From Robiginitomaculum sp. (GTDB lineage: Bacteria; Pseudomonadota; Alphaproteobacteria; Caulobacterales; Maricaulaceae), in NCBI GenBank assembly GCA_002733605.1, contig NVWK01000005.1, forward strand, positions 180,753 through 244,752: 64,000 bases of DNA. The letters are read 5' to 3'. The translations under genes and the position numbers were made by a program. Shown piece by piece: positions 46,830 through 56,422 of this stretch; within the stretch, counting starts at the first letter, position 1; every line of letters begins with the position of its first letter. The notes below the pieces were generated by a model. That model did no database searches. It saw only the letters and a list, made by a program, of their open reading frames with translations, and was not told the DNA's origin.

Positions 46830-48626
46830 ATGCGACCAACGAATGTAGGTGATCCCGATTATTTTCATAAGGTGGTCGACTGTCAGTGGGCCTGCCCTGC
46901 GCATACGCCTGTCCCCGCCTATATCAGATTGATCGCTCAGGGGCAGTATGGGGATGCCTATCTGCTCAATCGGGCCTCCAATGTGTTTCCGGGTATTTTA
47001 GGTCGTGTCTGTGACCGTCCATGTGAACCTGCCTGCCGCCGTGGTCGCGTTGACGAGGCCCCGGTTGCCATTTGCCGCCTCAAGCGGGTGGCTGCGGATC
47101 ATAGGGGCGATATCGAGGCACAATTGCCTAAGAAACCGGCCAAGACAAATGGCAAGCGCATTGCCCTGATCGGCGCGGGGCCGGCCTCGTTCACGGTGGC
47201 TAATGATCTGGCGCCGATGGGATATGAATGCACGATCTTTGAAAGACAAAGTGCACCGGGCGGGCTGATGCGATCCAACATTCCGGCGTTCCGACTCCCC
47301 GAACACATCTTGAGCGAGGAGCTGAATTATATTCTCGACATGGGGGTGGAGTTGAAGCTCGGCGCGGGTGTGGAGAGCATGAAAGCGTTGCTTGATGAAA
47401 ATTGGGACGCAATTTTTATCGGCACGGGTGCAGCAAAGGGTAAAGACCTTATCTTGCCCGGACGGGATGCATCTGATCGTATTCATATCGGGACAGACTG
47501 GCTCGATTCCGTTGCGTTTGAGCACACCGAGAACATAGGTAAAAATGTACTGATTATCGGGGTTGGCAATACGGCTATGGATTGTTGCCGGACATCGCTC
47601 AGGCTTGGCGCAAAGACCGTTAAAGTTATGGCCAGAAAGCCGCGTGCGTTTTTCAAAGCGTCCGCGTGGGAGCTTGATGACGCCGAAGAAGAAGACATCG
47701 AAATTCTCGTCAACCATTCGCCGAAATCATTTGTCATAGAAAACGGCAAACTTGTTGGCATGGTGTTCGAGAAAATGGAATACACGCTGGATGATGCAGG
47801 CCGGATCACCGGACAAAGCGTCAGCGGAGAGATTACAATCCCTTGTGATGATGTCATTTTAGCCATTGGACAGGACAATGCCTTTCCGTGGATTGAAAAA
47901 GACGCAGGTATAGAATTTGGCAAATGGGACATTCCAAAAGTTGATGAGGCGACGTTCGAGTCTACCAAAGCAGGTGTGTTTTTTGGCGGGGATGCGGCCT
48001 TTGGCCCTAAAAATATCATATGGGCGGTCGAGCACGGTCACCAAGCCGCCATCTCTATCGACAAATATTGTCAGGGCAAAAGTGTAAGTGATCGCACGCC
48101 CGATGATGTCAAACTGGCCCCGACCAAGATGGGCATGTTTGAATGGCGCTATTCAAATGCTTATGATGATTCTGATCGCCGGAAAATGCGGCATGTGGAA
48201 CTGGTTGACCGGTTTAGCAAACTTGATGTGGAGGTGGAGCTTGGGTTTTCACCAGAGCAGATTGCGACCGAGGTTGAACGGTGTTTGAATTGTGATGTGC
48301 AGACGGTGTTTGACGCACCCCTGTGCGAAGAATGTGATGCCTGTATAGATATATGTCCGGTCGATTGTCTGAGCATGGAAGCGAGCGGTCAACCCGAAGA
48401 CGCGCTTCGTACCGCCCTGCATAGCACGGAAGAGGAGCAGGCGCTGTTTGTCTCGGACAGCTTGCCTCTGACGGGCCGCGTTATGATCAAGGACGAGAAT
48501 GTGTGTTTGCATTGCGGACTGTGTGCAGAACGTTGTCCAACGGCGGCGTGGGATATGCAGGAAGGCCTGATTCATATTCACCATGCTAATGACCAAGACG
48601 CCGGCGGCGGAGAGAGCCTATCATGA
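46830..48626 (+). CDS. GltD-like NAD(P)/FAD oxidoreductase with ferredoxin domain, partner of 2-oxoacid oxidoreductase
   Basis: A 598-residue protein. The N-terminal GltD/DPD-type iron-sulfur region has C18, C22, C61, C65, C69 and C82. FAD-binding (ALIGAGPASF) and NAD(P)-binding (IIGVGNTAMD) Rossmann motifs follow. Two C-terminal ferredoxin clusters (CEECDACIDICP and CLHCGLCAERCP) end the protein. It can pass electrons between pyridine nucleotide and the iron-sulfur centres. The next two genes encode a 2-oxoacid:ferredoxin oxidoreductase, and its stop overlaps the first (ATGA). So it probably serves as built-in electron acceptor, making an NAD(P)-linked 2-oxoacid oxidoreductase. The start is uncertain: GAGGGG at 46812-46817 could serve GTG 46821 or ATG 46830. 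Confidence 0.85.
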   Translation: MRPTNVGDPDYFHKVVDCQWACPAHTPVPAYIRLIAQGQYGDAYLLNRASNVFPGILGRVCDRPCEPACRRGRVDEAPVAICRLKRVAADHRGDIEAQLPKKPAKTNGKRIALIGAGPASFTVANDLAPMGYECTIFERQSAPGGLMRSNIPAFRLPEHILSEELNYILDMGVELKLGAGVESMKALLDENWDAIFIGTGAAKGKDLILPGRDASDRIHIGTDWLDSVAFEHTENIGKNVLIIGVGNTAMDCCRTSLRLGAKTVKVMARKPRAFFKASAWELDDAEEEDIEILVNHSPKSFVIENGKLVGMVFEKMEYTLDDAGRITGQSVSGEITIPCDDVILAIGQDNAFPWIEKDAGIEFGKWDIPKVDEATFESTKAGVFFGGDAAFGPKNIIWAVEHGHQAAISIDKYCQGKSVSDRTPDDVKLAPTKMGMFEWRYSNAYDDSDRRKMRHVELVDRFSKLDVEVELGFSPEQIATEVERCLNCDVQTVFDAPLCEECDACIDICPVDCLSMEASGQPEDALRTALHSTEEEQALFVSDSLPLTGRVMIKDENVCLHCGLCAERCPTAAWDMQEGLIHIHHANDQDAGGGESLS

Positions 48627-50446
48627 GTGCACTACAAAGCCGGGCGGCATTGAATGATTTCACGATCAAGCTCGCCAATGTAAACGGGACGGGATCATCC
48701 AGCGCCAACGGGTTGTTGATGAAGGCTATTTTTCGCATGGGTATCCCTGTCGTCGGGAAAAACATTTTTCCGTCCAATATTCAGGGCTTGCCAACATGGT
48801 ATGAAATTCGGGTGACGGAAAAAGGCTATCATGGGCGCTCGGGGGATGTGCATTTGATGGTGGCGATGAATGCGAAAACCTATACCCAGGATTTGGCAGA
48901 GCTTAGCCCGGGCGGGGTCTTGTTATACGATTCCACGTGGCCACATCCTGAATTTATGAACCGCTCGGACATTACCGTTATCGGGGTGCCGTTTGCGCGG
49001 ATGTGCAACGGAGCCTTCAAAGCGGCCCGTTCACGTATTTTGATGAAGAACATGGCCTATATCGGCAGTGTGGTGGCCCTGCTTGATCTGGACATGAAGG
49101 TGATCCACGAGCTTGTCCGCGAGATGTTTGCAGCCAAACCCAAGCTTATAGATTTAAATTTACAAGCCCTCACTCTTGGGTTTGATCATGTCAAAGAACA
49201 TTTTGACGGCACGCTTGATATTAAAGTCGAGGCCCGCGATTTGACTACGGGTAAAATCATGATCGACGGCAATGAAGCGACGGCTTTGGGATGTGTGTTT
49301 GGCGGCGCAACATTTGGGGCGTGGTATCCGATTACGCCCTCCACATCGATTATGGACGGGTTTACAAAATACTGCCGGATGTTCCGCGTTGATCCTGAAA
49401 CACAAGAGCACAAATATTGCATCATTCAAGCCGAAGACGAACTTGCCGCCGCAGGCATGGTGGTCGGAGCCTCATGGAATGGAGCGCGGGCCTTTACTCC
49501 GACCTCCGGTGCCGGTATTTCGCTGATGAGCGAGTTTATTGGCTACGCCTATTATACGGAAATTCCGATGGTGTTGTTTGATGTTCAACGCACAGGCCCG
49601 TCTACGGGCATGCCGACCCGCACCCAGCAATGCGATATGCAGATATGCGCCTACGCCTCCCATGGTGACACCTGCCATATTTTACTGTTCCCCTCACAAC
49701 CGCAAGAATGCTTCGAGATGGCAGCCCAAGCGCTCGATTTGGCCGAGAGATTTCAAACGCCGGTTTTCGTGCTGTCCGATCTTGATATTGGCATGAATGA
49801 TTGGATGGTTGACGCGCTCAGCTGGGACGACAGTTATCAGCCGGATCGCGGGAAAGTTTTATCAAAAACCGACTTGGAAAAGATGGACAAGTTTCACCGC
49901 TACCTTGATGTGGACGGCGATTATATCCCCTACCGCACCTTGCCGGGCACCGATCCTAAAGGCGCTTACTTCACCCGCGGTTCGGGACACAATAAGTGGG
50001 GAAGTTATACGGAAGAAGGTCAAGAGTATAAAGAGCTTGTTGACCGGCTCCGTAACAAATGGGCGAGCGCGGCCGACAAAGTCCCTGCCCCCGTCCTTAA
50101 AGCCTCAAAAGGTAGCTCAAATTACGCGATCCTTTCTGTGGGGAGTTGTGACGGTGCGGTTATCGAGGCGTGTGACAGGCTGGAGGCCCAAGGTGTGCAT
50201 CTTGATTATATGCGGGTGCGCGGCTTCCCGTTTTGCCAGCAGGTTGAAGATTTCATAGACGCCCACGACACAGTTTTTGTCATCGAACAAAACCGGGACG
50301 CACAATTGTTAAACCTGCTGTTGGTGGAAACCAATGTGGCACGCGAGAAGCTTGTGCCGATCTTGCATTATTCTGGCGAGCCGCTGGATTACCGGTTTGT
50401 GTTTCAGGCTTTGCATGAGGCTTTAGCCCTAAGGAAAACCGCATGA
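48623..50446 (+). CDS. korA: 2-oxoacid:ferredoxin oxidoreductase, fused gamma-alpha subunit (KorA type)
   Basis: A 607-residue protein. Residues about 10-195 are the gamma domain (NVNGTGSSSANGLLMKAIFRMG). The alpha pyrimidine-binding and transketolase-like domain follows (about 215-600; GNEATALGCVFGGATFGAWYP, ITPSTS, AEDELAAAGMVVGASWNGAR). This domain order is that of KorA-type 2-oxoglutarate:ferredoxin oxidoreductases. It decarboxylates a 2-oxo acid with CoA together with the beta subunit encoded next, using thiamine diphosphate in the cytoplasm. It overlaps both neighbours by 4 bases. 2-Oxoglutarate is the best guess, but branched-chain or other 2-oxo acids remain possible. Confidence 0.88.
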   Translation: MSALQSRAALNDFTIKLANVNGTGSSSANGLLMKAIFRMGIPVVGKNIFPSNIQGLPTWYEIRVTEKGYHGRSGDVHLMVAMNAKTYTQDLAELSPGGVLLYDSTWPHPEFMNRSDITVIGVPFARMCNGAFKAARSRILMKNMAYIGSVVALLDLDMKVIHELVREMFAAKPKLIDLNLQALTLGFDHVKEHFDGTLDIKVEARDLTTGKIMIDGNEATALGCVFGGATFGAWYPITPSTSIMDGFTKYCRMFRVDPETQEHKYCIIQAEDELAAAGMVVGASWNGARAFTPTSGAGISLMSEFIGYAYYTEIPMVLFDVQRTGPSTGMPTRTQQCDMQICAYASHGDTCHILLFPSQPQECFEMAAQALDLAERFQTPVFVLSDLDIGMNDWMVDALSWDDSYQPDRGKVLSKTDLEKMDKFHRYLDVDGDYIPYRTLPGTDPKGAYFTRGSGHNKWGSYTEEGQEYKELVDRLRNKWASAADKVPAPVLKASKGSSNYAILSVGSCDGAVIEACDRLEAQGVHLDYMRVRGFPFCQQVEDFIDAHDTVFVIEQNRDAQLLNLLLVETNVAREKLVPILHYSGEPLDYRFVFQALHEALALRKTA

Positions 50447-51498
50447 GTTCATTTGCCAAACCCCTCATCCGGCGCAAAGATGCCCCGACCAATGATTTAG
50501 GCCTCATACGTGCGGACTATGACGGGGCGATGTCGACCCTGTGTGCAGGGTGCGGACATGATAGTGTCACAGCGGGTCTAACCCGGGCTTTTTTCGAGCT
50601 TTCCATTGCGCCACATAAGGCCGTGAAGGTTTCCGGCATTGGCTGTTCGTCCAAAACCACAGCCTATTTTCTAGGTCAATCTCACGGTATCAATACTGTG
50701 CATGGCCGCATGCCGGCAGTGGCGACGGGAGCGGTTGCGGCCAATTCTGCGCTCAGCTATGTGGGTGTATCAGGGGACGGGGATAGCCTGTCCATCGGGT
50801 TGGGACAATTTGTCCACGCCATGCGGCGCAATGTGAACATGCTGTATATGCTGGAGAACAACGGTGTTTACGGGCTGACGAAAGGCCAGTTTTCGGCGGC
50901 CGCCGATTTCGGGGCAAGTTCCAAAAAAGGGGAGATCAATGAACAGCCCCCACTTGACCCTGTTTCGCTGGCCCTGTCGGTTGGCGCGACCTTTGTCGCA
51001 AGAGCGTTTTCGGGTGATAAGGACCAATTGGTTTCCTTGATCAAAGCCGGATTAAAGCACAAAGGCTTTGCACTCATTGACGTAATTTCGCCGTGTGTGA
51101 GCTTTAATGACCATAAGGGATCAACCAAATCCTATGCCCATGCTTACAAATATTATCATCCGGCCATTCATGCCGATTATGTGCCTGTGGGCAAAGAGAT
51201 CACAGCCGCTTATCAGGCGGGTGAGCTTCTGCCGGTCGAGATGCATGACGGGGGCACACTTCAGCTACGAAAGCTCCAGAACGGTTATGACCCAAGGGAT
51301 CGCGCCCGTGCCATGGCTAAAGTTTTTGAAACCAAGGATAGTGACGAAACTGTCACCGGGCTTTTGTATATTGACGAGACACAAAAAGATATGCATGCGC
51401 TAAACCGGATGGAGGCACGCCCTCTCAACGAAATTCCGTACGCAGAGTTAAATCCGGGAGCTGATAAGCTGGAAGCCCTGCAAAAGAAGTTCCGCTAA
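50443..51498 (+). CDS. korB: 2-oxoacid:ferredoxin oxidoreductase beta subunit (KorB type)
   Basis: A 351-residue subunit with the thiamine-diphosphate motif GDGD (about 107-110) followed by ENNGVYGLTKGQ. Four cysteines (TLCAGCGH, GIGCSS and SPCVSF) are placed to bind one [4Fe-4S] cluster. It completes the enzyme with the preceding KorA-type subunit. Its stop lies only 15 bases from the convergent deoB stop, with no hairpin between, so the two operons may interfere by read-through. Confidence 0.9.
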   Translation: MSSFAKPLIRRKDAPTNDLGLIRADYDGAMSTLCAGCGHDSVTAGLTRAFFELSIAPHKAVKVSGIGCSSKTTAYFLGQSHGINTVHGRMPAVATGAVAANSALSYVGVSGDGDSLSIGLGQFVHAMRRNVNMLYMLENNGVYGLTKGQFSAAADFGASSKKGEINEQPPLDPVSLALSVGATFVARAFSGDKDQLVSLIKAGLKHKGFALIDVISPCVSFNDHKGSTKSYAHAYKYYHPAIHADYVPVGKEITAAYQAGELLPVEMHDGGTLQLRKLQNGYDPRDRARAMAKVFETKDSDETVTGLLYIDETQKDMHALNRMEARPLNEIPYAELNPGADKLEALQKKFR

Positions 51499-51513
51499 TA
51501 ACGGTTTGAAGAC

Positions 51514-52713
51514 TTAGGCGCTGTCCATGCCCAAATGTCTGGCGATCTCGTCAGCTATGGCGGTAAAGCTGTCGCGTGCGCCCAATTTCCCCGGTTTTAT
51601 GTTGGGGCCAAAAACCAAAAATGGAACCTGTTCACGGGTATGATCACTGCCGGGCCATGTCGGATCATTGCCGTGGTCAGCCGTGATAACAACAAGATCA
51701 TCGGGGCGTAAAGTTTTTGCAAAATCCCGCAACATCGGATCGAAACGCTCCAGTTCGGCCGCATATCCCGGCGTATCGCGACGATGGCCATACATCATAT
51801 CGAAATCAACAAAATTGGTGAAAATCAAATCCCCATCCTTCGCTGTCTGCGCAGCCGCAATGGTTTCTTCCATGAGCCGTTCATGGCCAGACGCAGGGCG
51901 CTTATAGGTTATGCCTTGGCCCGCAAAAATATCACTGACCTTACCCACAGCATGGACAGCCCCACCATTTTCAATCACGCGGTCCAAAAGGGTTTTGCCT
52001 CTAGGCGGCACAGCATAATCATGGCGGTTAGTGGTGCGTGTGTAATTGTCAGGGGCATCCCCGCAGAAGGGGCGCGCAATCACACGCCCGATATTGTACG
52101 GGTCAACCAATTTTCGGGTCAACTCGCAGAGTTTCAATAATCGTTCAAGCCCGAAATGTTCTTCATGGGCGGCGATCTGGATGACGGAATCGGCAGATGT
52201 ATAGACAATCGGTTTCAGGGTTTTGATATGCTCGTCACCAAACTGCGCAATAATTGTAGTGCCGGACGCATGACAATTTGCCAAAACACCGGGAAGGTCT
52301 GCTTGCTTGATCATGCTGTCCAGAAGGGCTGTGGGGAAACTCTCCGTCTTATTATCAAAATAGCCCCAATCAAATGTCACGGGCAGGCCCGCCATTTCCC
52401 AGTGGCCAGAAATGGTATCTTTACCTGATGAAAGTTCGCTTGCGCATCCATATTGTCCGCATAAATCGGGTGTAGCCGCAAGTCCGGCTGGTAGTTTTCC
52501 ACTGGCAAGTTGAGCGGCTAGCCCAAGACCAAGGCTCTCTAAAAACGGGATATTGAGGGCGCCTGAACGCACACCGTCTATCTCAGCTTTGCCGTCAGCG
52601 CAGGCTTGGGCAATATGACCGAATGTATCGGCACCCACATCACCAAAGGCTTCCGCGTCCGGCGCGCCGCCAATGCCAACACTATCCATTACCAGTAAAA
52701 ATGCACGTGCCAT
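51514..52713 (-). CDS. deoB: phosphopentomutase
   Basis: A 399-residue alkaline-phosphatase-superfamily enzyme that interconverts (deoxy)ribose-1-phosphate and (deoxy)ribose-5-phosphate. The metal aspartate is D10 in VMDSVGIGGAPDA, the phosphorylated threonine is T100 in GKDTISGHWEMAG, and C-terminal metal ligands lie in TNFVDFDMMYGHRRD and ADHGNDP. The length fits the prokaryotic family. It is the last gene of the deo run and lies 6 bases after deoA. It links the nucleoside phosphorylases upstream to DeoC. Confidence 0.95.
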   Translation of the reverse strand: MARAFLLVMDSVGIGGAPDAEAFGDVGADTFGHIAQACADGKAEIDGVRSGALNIPFLESLGLGLAAQLASGKLPAGLAATPDLCGQYGCASELSSGKDTISGHWEMAGLPVTFDWGYFDNKTESFPTALLDSMIKQADLPGVLANCHASGTTIIAQFGDEHIKTLKPIVYTSADSVIQIAAHEEHFGLERLLKLCELTRKLVDPYNIGRVIARPFCGDAPDNYTRTTNRHDYAVPPRGKTLLDRVIENGGAVHAVGKVSDIFAGQGITYKRPASGHERLMEETIAAAQTAKDGDLIFTNFVDFDMMYGHRRDTPGYAAELERFDPMLRDFAKTLRPDDLVVITADHGNDPTWPGSDHTREQVPFLVFGPNIKPGKLGARDSFTAIADEIARHLGMDSA

Positions 52714-52719
52714 CCTGCC

Positions 52720-54045
52720 CTAACCTTCCGTCACCAGTTCAAGTATGAGAGGTGTTTTCTCGAACACACCCCCTATTACATAGGCGTTGCCCACCATATT
52801 GCCAGCTTCTTGCAATGCATCCGCACTCTGGGCGTGAATACGGGCAATCGGGTCACCTTTGGAAACCTTCGTGCCGAGCGGGACAAGTCGGTCAAATCCG
52901 ACCGTGTAATCAACTGTATCATCTGGCCGTTTGCGCCCACCGCCCAGCACTATAACGGCAAGACCAATCTCGCGTGTATCGATTTTCGAGACGATACCGT
53001 CCTGTTTCGCCACAATGTCTTTGATGAGCGGGGCACTTTGTAAATGCTGATTCGCATGTTCTAGTATATCGGAAGGGCCTCCGAGAGCTGCTACCATTTT
53101 TGCAAATACCTCCGCCGCTTTCCCGTTCGTAAATACGGTTTCAATTTTTTGCCGCGCCTCTTCCCTGCTTTGGGCCAGACCACCGTGCATAAGCATGTCC
53201 GCCGAGAGCTCGACAACCACTTCATGCAAACGAGGATTTCGGTGTGTGCCGACAAGGTGATCGATTGCGCCTTTCATCTCGACAACATTTCCGGCTTCGC
53301 TGGCCAGAGGCTGGTTCATATCGGTGATCAGGCCGGTGGTTTTTACGCCTGCCCCGTTGGCAACTTCGACAAGGCTGAGCGCCAAGTCTTTGGCCTGTTG
53401 GTAATTTTGCATAAATGCGCCATTGCCAAATTTAATATCAAGCACCAGACCTTCGAGACCGGCAGCCAGTTTTTTCGATAGGATAGACGCGGTGATTAAG
53501 GACACGCTCTCCACCGTGGCCGTGGCAGACCGAATGGCATATATTTTTTTATCAACGGGGGCCAATGCACCCGTCTGGCCAATGATGGCACAACCGACAT
53601 CTTTGACGGTTTGTTTAAAAAGTGCGGTATCGGGGAATATTGTGTAGCCGGGGATGGAGCAAAATTTGTCAAGCGTACCGCCCGTGTGGCCAAGTCCCTG
53701 ACCTGAAATCATGGGTACATAACCACCACACGCGGCTACGGCGGGCGCAAGCAATAGGCTTACATTGTCGCCGACCCCACCCGTGGAATGTTTGTCAAGA
53801 ATAGGCCCGTCAATATCTGCCCAATCCAGCACATCGCCGCTATCGCGCATGGCTTTGGTCAGGGCGACACGCTGGGGCATTGGCAGTGGATTAAAGAACA
53901 CGGCCATGGTGAACGCCGCCACTTGCGCGTCACTGACAGAAGTATCGGCAATGCCTGTGACGAAATTTTGTATGTCCGTAGAGCTTGGCGTTTCACCGTC
54001 TCGAATTTTTCTGATGAATTCCTGTACTAAGAAACTATGCCCCAT
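52720..54045 (-). CDS. deoA: thymidine phosphorylase
   Basis: A 441-residue pyrimidine-nucleoside phosphorylase, start ATG 54045, close to the 440 residues of E. coli DeoA. The phosphate-binding motif KHSTGGVGD starts at K85, and GQGLGHTGGTLDK follows at about 115-127. The C-terminal alpha/beta domain with the GGGRKRPDD block is complete. It cleaves thymidine and deoxyuridine to base and deoxyribose-1-phosphate in the cytoplasm. It overlaps the aldehyde dehydrogenase gene by 11 bases; a longer start would overlap further and is not supported. Confidence 0.94.
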   Translation of the reverse strand: MGHSFLVQEFIRKIRDGETPSSTDIQNFVTGIADTSVSDAQVAAFTMAVFFNPLPMPQRVALTKAMRDSGDVLDWADIDGPILDKHSTGGVGDNVSLLLAPAVAACGGYVPMISGQGLGHTGGTLDKFCSIPGYTIFPDTALFKQTVKDVGCAIIGQTGALAPVDKKIYAIRSATATVESVSLITASILSKKLAAGLEGLVLDIKFGNGAFMQNYQQAKDLALSLVEVANGAGVKTTGLITDMNQPLASEAGNVVEMKGAIDHLVGTHRNPRLHEVVVELSADMLMHGGLAQSREEARQKIETVFTNGKAAEVFAKMVAALGGPSDILEHANQHLQSAPLIKDIVAKQDGIVSKIDTREIGLAVIVLGGGRKRPDDTVDYTVGFDRLVPLGTKVSKGDPIARIHAQSADALQEAGNMVGNAYVIGGVFEKTPLILELVTEG

Positions 54046-56404
54046 AAGGAACCCAGATATTTTTAACCTGCGAAGATTTTTCCATAAATCGACGTCCCTG
54101 CGCATCTGCAGATGTCCAGTTATAAGCTTTGCCTTTATGGGTCCATGTTTGTTTTAAATTGCTGATGGAGGCGGCCTCTACGCCCGCATGACCACCGGCT
54201 TTACCAAAATACCATAGGCCATTTACCTCTTCATGTTCGGCCAGAGTTTGGGTCAAAACATCATGCTCGCCCGTGACAATATTGACAACGCCAGCAGGTA
54301 CATCAGAGGTTTCCAGAACCTGATAAAAGTCAGTCGCCGCCAAGGGATGAATATCGGACGGGATCATCACGACACGGTTGCCTGTAGCAATGGCGGGCGC
54401 CATCAGGGAGATAAACCCTAGCAGCGGGGCCTCTTGCGGGGCGACGATGCCCACGATGCCGAGCGGTTCATTCATGGCAATGGCGATGTCGCGCATGGGT
54501 GGATTATGCACGGCTCCGTCGAACTTGTCCGCAAAACCTGCATAATAAAACAGGCGTTCGATCGAGCGCTCGACTTCGGTGGTCGCCTTGGTGATGCTAA
54601 CGCCCGTCATGGATTTTATCCGGTTGGCGAACTCGTCTTTGCGAGCGTCAAGGTTCTCCCCGATATAGTATAGTATCTGGGCCCGTAAATGTGCGGTAGA
54701 GGTACTCCAGCCTGCATGTTTGGCGGCAGCTTCGACAGCATTACGGATATCTTTGCGGTTGCCGCGACCGACTTCTCCGACCAGTTTTCCACTTGGAGAA
54801 ACAACAGGCATGACGGAACTACCATCGGGCCTCGCTTGTTTGCCACCGACATAATTTTTCGGTGTGCGGTCAATGCCCGCAATAGGTTCAAACACTGTTT
54901 GTTGCATCGGCTCCAGAGCCTTTAAAGGCTTAAGCTTGGCAAGGGATTTCAGGCGTAAATAAGCCAACATGCCTTCACGACCACCCTCGCGACCAAAACC
55001 ACTTTCGCGGTAGCCGCCAAAGCCACACGCCGCGTCCATCTGGTTCGTCGAATTAACCCAGACAATACCGGCCTTGACCCGTGCGGCCATATCCAGAGCC
55101 GTATTGATGTTTTCAGACCAGATGCTGGCCGCCAATCCGTAGCGACTATTGTTGGCAATGGTGATCGCCTCATCGGGTGTGCGGAAGGTCATAGCGGCAA
55201 GGACGGGGCCGAAGATTTCTTCCTGTGCCAGCTTGGAGGACGGCTCTACACCTGTGATTAAAGTGGGGGCCACGAAACATCCGTTTTTAGGCAAAGCCGC
55301 CTTGGCCTGATAAATCTGCCCGCCTTCTTTAAGGCCTATTGCGATCAAGGACTGTACGCGTTTTACTTGGGTATCATCCACCAAGGCGCCAATATCTATG
55401 GCTTTATCAAGCGGGTCACCGACGCGGAGTTTATCCATACGGGCACGGAGTTTTTTATAGAACTTCTCGGCAATGGATTCGGCGACCAGCAAGCGCGAAC
55501 CGGCACAACAAACCTCGCCCTGATTAAACCAGATCGCATTGACCACACCTTCAACGGCTGAATCTAGATCCGCATCGGCAAAGACGATAAATGGAGATTT
55601 GCCACCAAGCTCAAGGGTGATTTCTTTGCCCGAACCCGCAATGGCCTTGCGGATAAATTTGCCCACTTCGGTTGATCCGGTAAAGGCCAATTTGGCAATA
55701 CCTTCATGGGCAACCAGCGCTTTGCCGGTGTCCCCGTCGCCAGTAATAATGTTGACCACGCCAGCGGGTAGACCCGCCTTCATGCACAGCTCGCTAAAAT
55801 ATAAAGCGGTGAGAGGGGTTTGTTCAGCCGGTTTTAAAACTACCGTATTGCCCGCGGCCAGCGCCGGTGCGATTTTCCATGACAGCATGAGAAGCGGGAA
55901 ATTCCACGGAATAATTTGCCCGACCACGCCGTGTGGCTCATAGCCCGGAAGTTCGTCAGCAAGCATGGACGCCCAACCCGCATGATAATAAAAATGACGG
56001 GCGACAAGCGGAATATCTATATCGCGGGTTTCGCGGATGGGCTTGCCATTGTCCAGAGATTCCAAGACGGCCAAAATACGCGCATGTTTTTGCACAAGCC
56101 GGGCCAACGCATAAATATATTTCGAACGCTCAAACCCTGATAAGGCCCGCCAAGCTTCGCCCGCGTCTGTGGCCGCTTTGACGGCTTTGTTGACGTCCGC
56201 TTTGCTGGCTTGGGCAATACTGGCCAAGGGATCATTATTGGCAGGGTTGTTGGCCTTGAAAGCCTTGCCGCTACCATTGACCCATTTGCCATTGATGAAT
56301 AGTTTGAACTTTCGGTTATGGCTGTCCAACCATGCGTTTGCTTCGCTGACGCTTTCAGGGGCCGGGCCATATTCCATAGATTTAAAAATTTTACTCACTG
56401 ACAT
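54035..56404 (-). CDS. ALDH16-like two-domain aldehyde dehydrogenase
   Basis: A 789-residue protein with a complete N-terminal ALDH domain (about 30-490) and a second ALDH-like domain (about 515-740). The first has E265 in LELGGKSP and catalytic C299 in GEVCCAGSR, plus the FTGSTEVG cofactor motif. The second retains IVAPQEAPLLGFISLMAPAI but has no catalytic cysteine or GGKSP motif, as in ALDH16-type proteins where it is a structural pseudo-domain. The gene sits between deoC and deoA, so the natural substrate is probably the acetaldehyde released by DeoC, giving acetate and then central metabolism. That substrate assignment is inferred from gene order. Confidence 0.88.
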   Translation of the reverse strand: MSVSKIFKSMEYGPAPESVSEANAWLDSHNRKFKLFINGKWVNGSGKAFKANNPANNDPLASIAQASKADVNKAVKAATDAGEAWRALSGFERSKYIYALARLVQKHARILAVLESLDNGKPIRETRDIDIPLVARHFYYHAGWASMLADELPGYEPHGVVGQIIPWNFPLLMLSWKIAPALAAGNTVVLKPAEQTPLTALYFSELCMKAGLPAGVVNIITGDGDTGKALVAHEGIAKLAFTGSTEVGKFIRKAIAGSGKEITLELGGKSPFIVFADADLDSAVEGVVNAIWFNQGEVCCAGSRLLVAESIAEKFYKKLRARMDKLRVGDPLDKAIDIGALVDDTQVKRVQSLIAIGLKEGGQIYQAKAALPKNGCFVAPTLITGVEPSSKLAQEEIFGPVLAAMTFRTPDEAITIANNSRYGLAASIWSENINTALDMAARVKAGIVWVNSTNQMDAACGFGGYRESGFGREGGREGMLAYLRLKSLAKLKPLKALEPMQQTVFEPIAGIDRTPKNYVGGKQARPDGSSVMPVVSPSGKLVGEVGRGNRKDIRNAVEAAAKHAGWSTSTAHLRAQILYYIGENLDARKDEFANRIKSMTGVSITKATTEVERSIERLFYYAGFADKFDGAVHNPPMRDIAIAMNEPLGIVGIVAPQEAPLLGFISLMAPAIATGNRVVMIPSDIHPLAATDFYQVLETSDVPAGVVNIVTGEHDVLTQTLAEHEEVNGLWYFGKAGGHAGVEAASISNLKQTWTHKGKAYNWTSADAQGRRFMEKSSQVKNIWVPYGA

Positions 56405-56422
56405 ATCCTAAATCCCATAATA

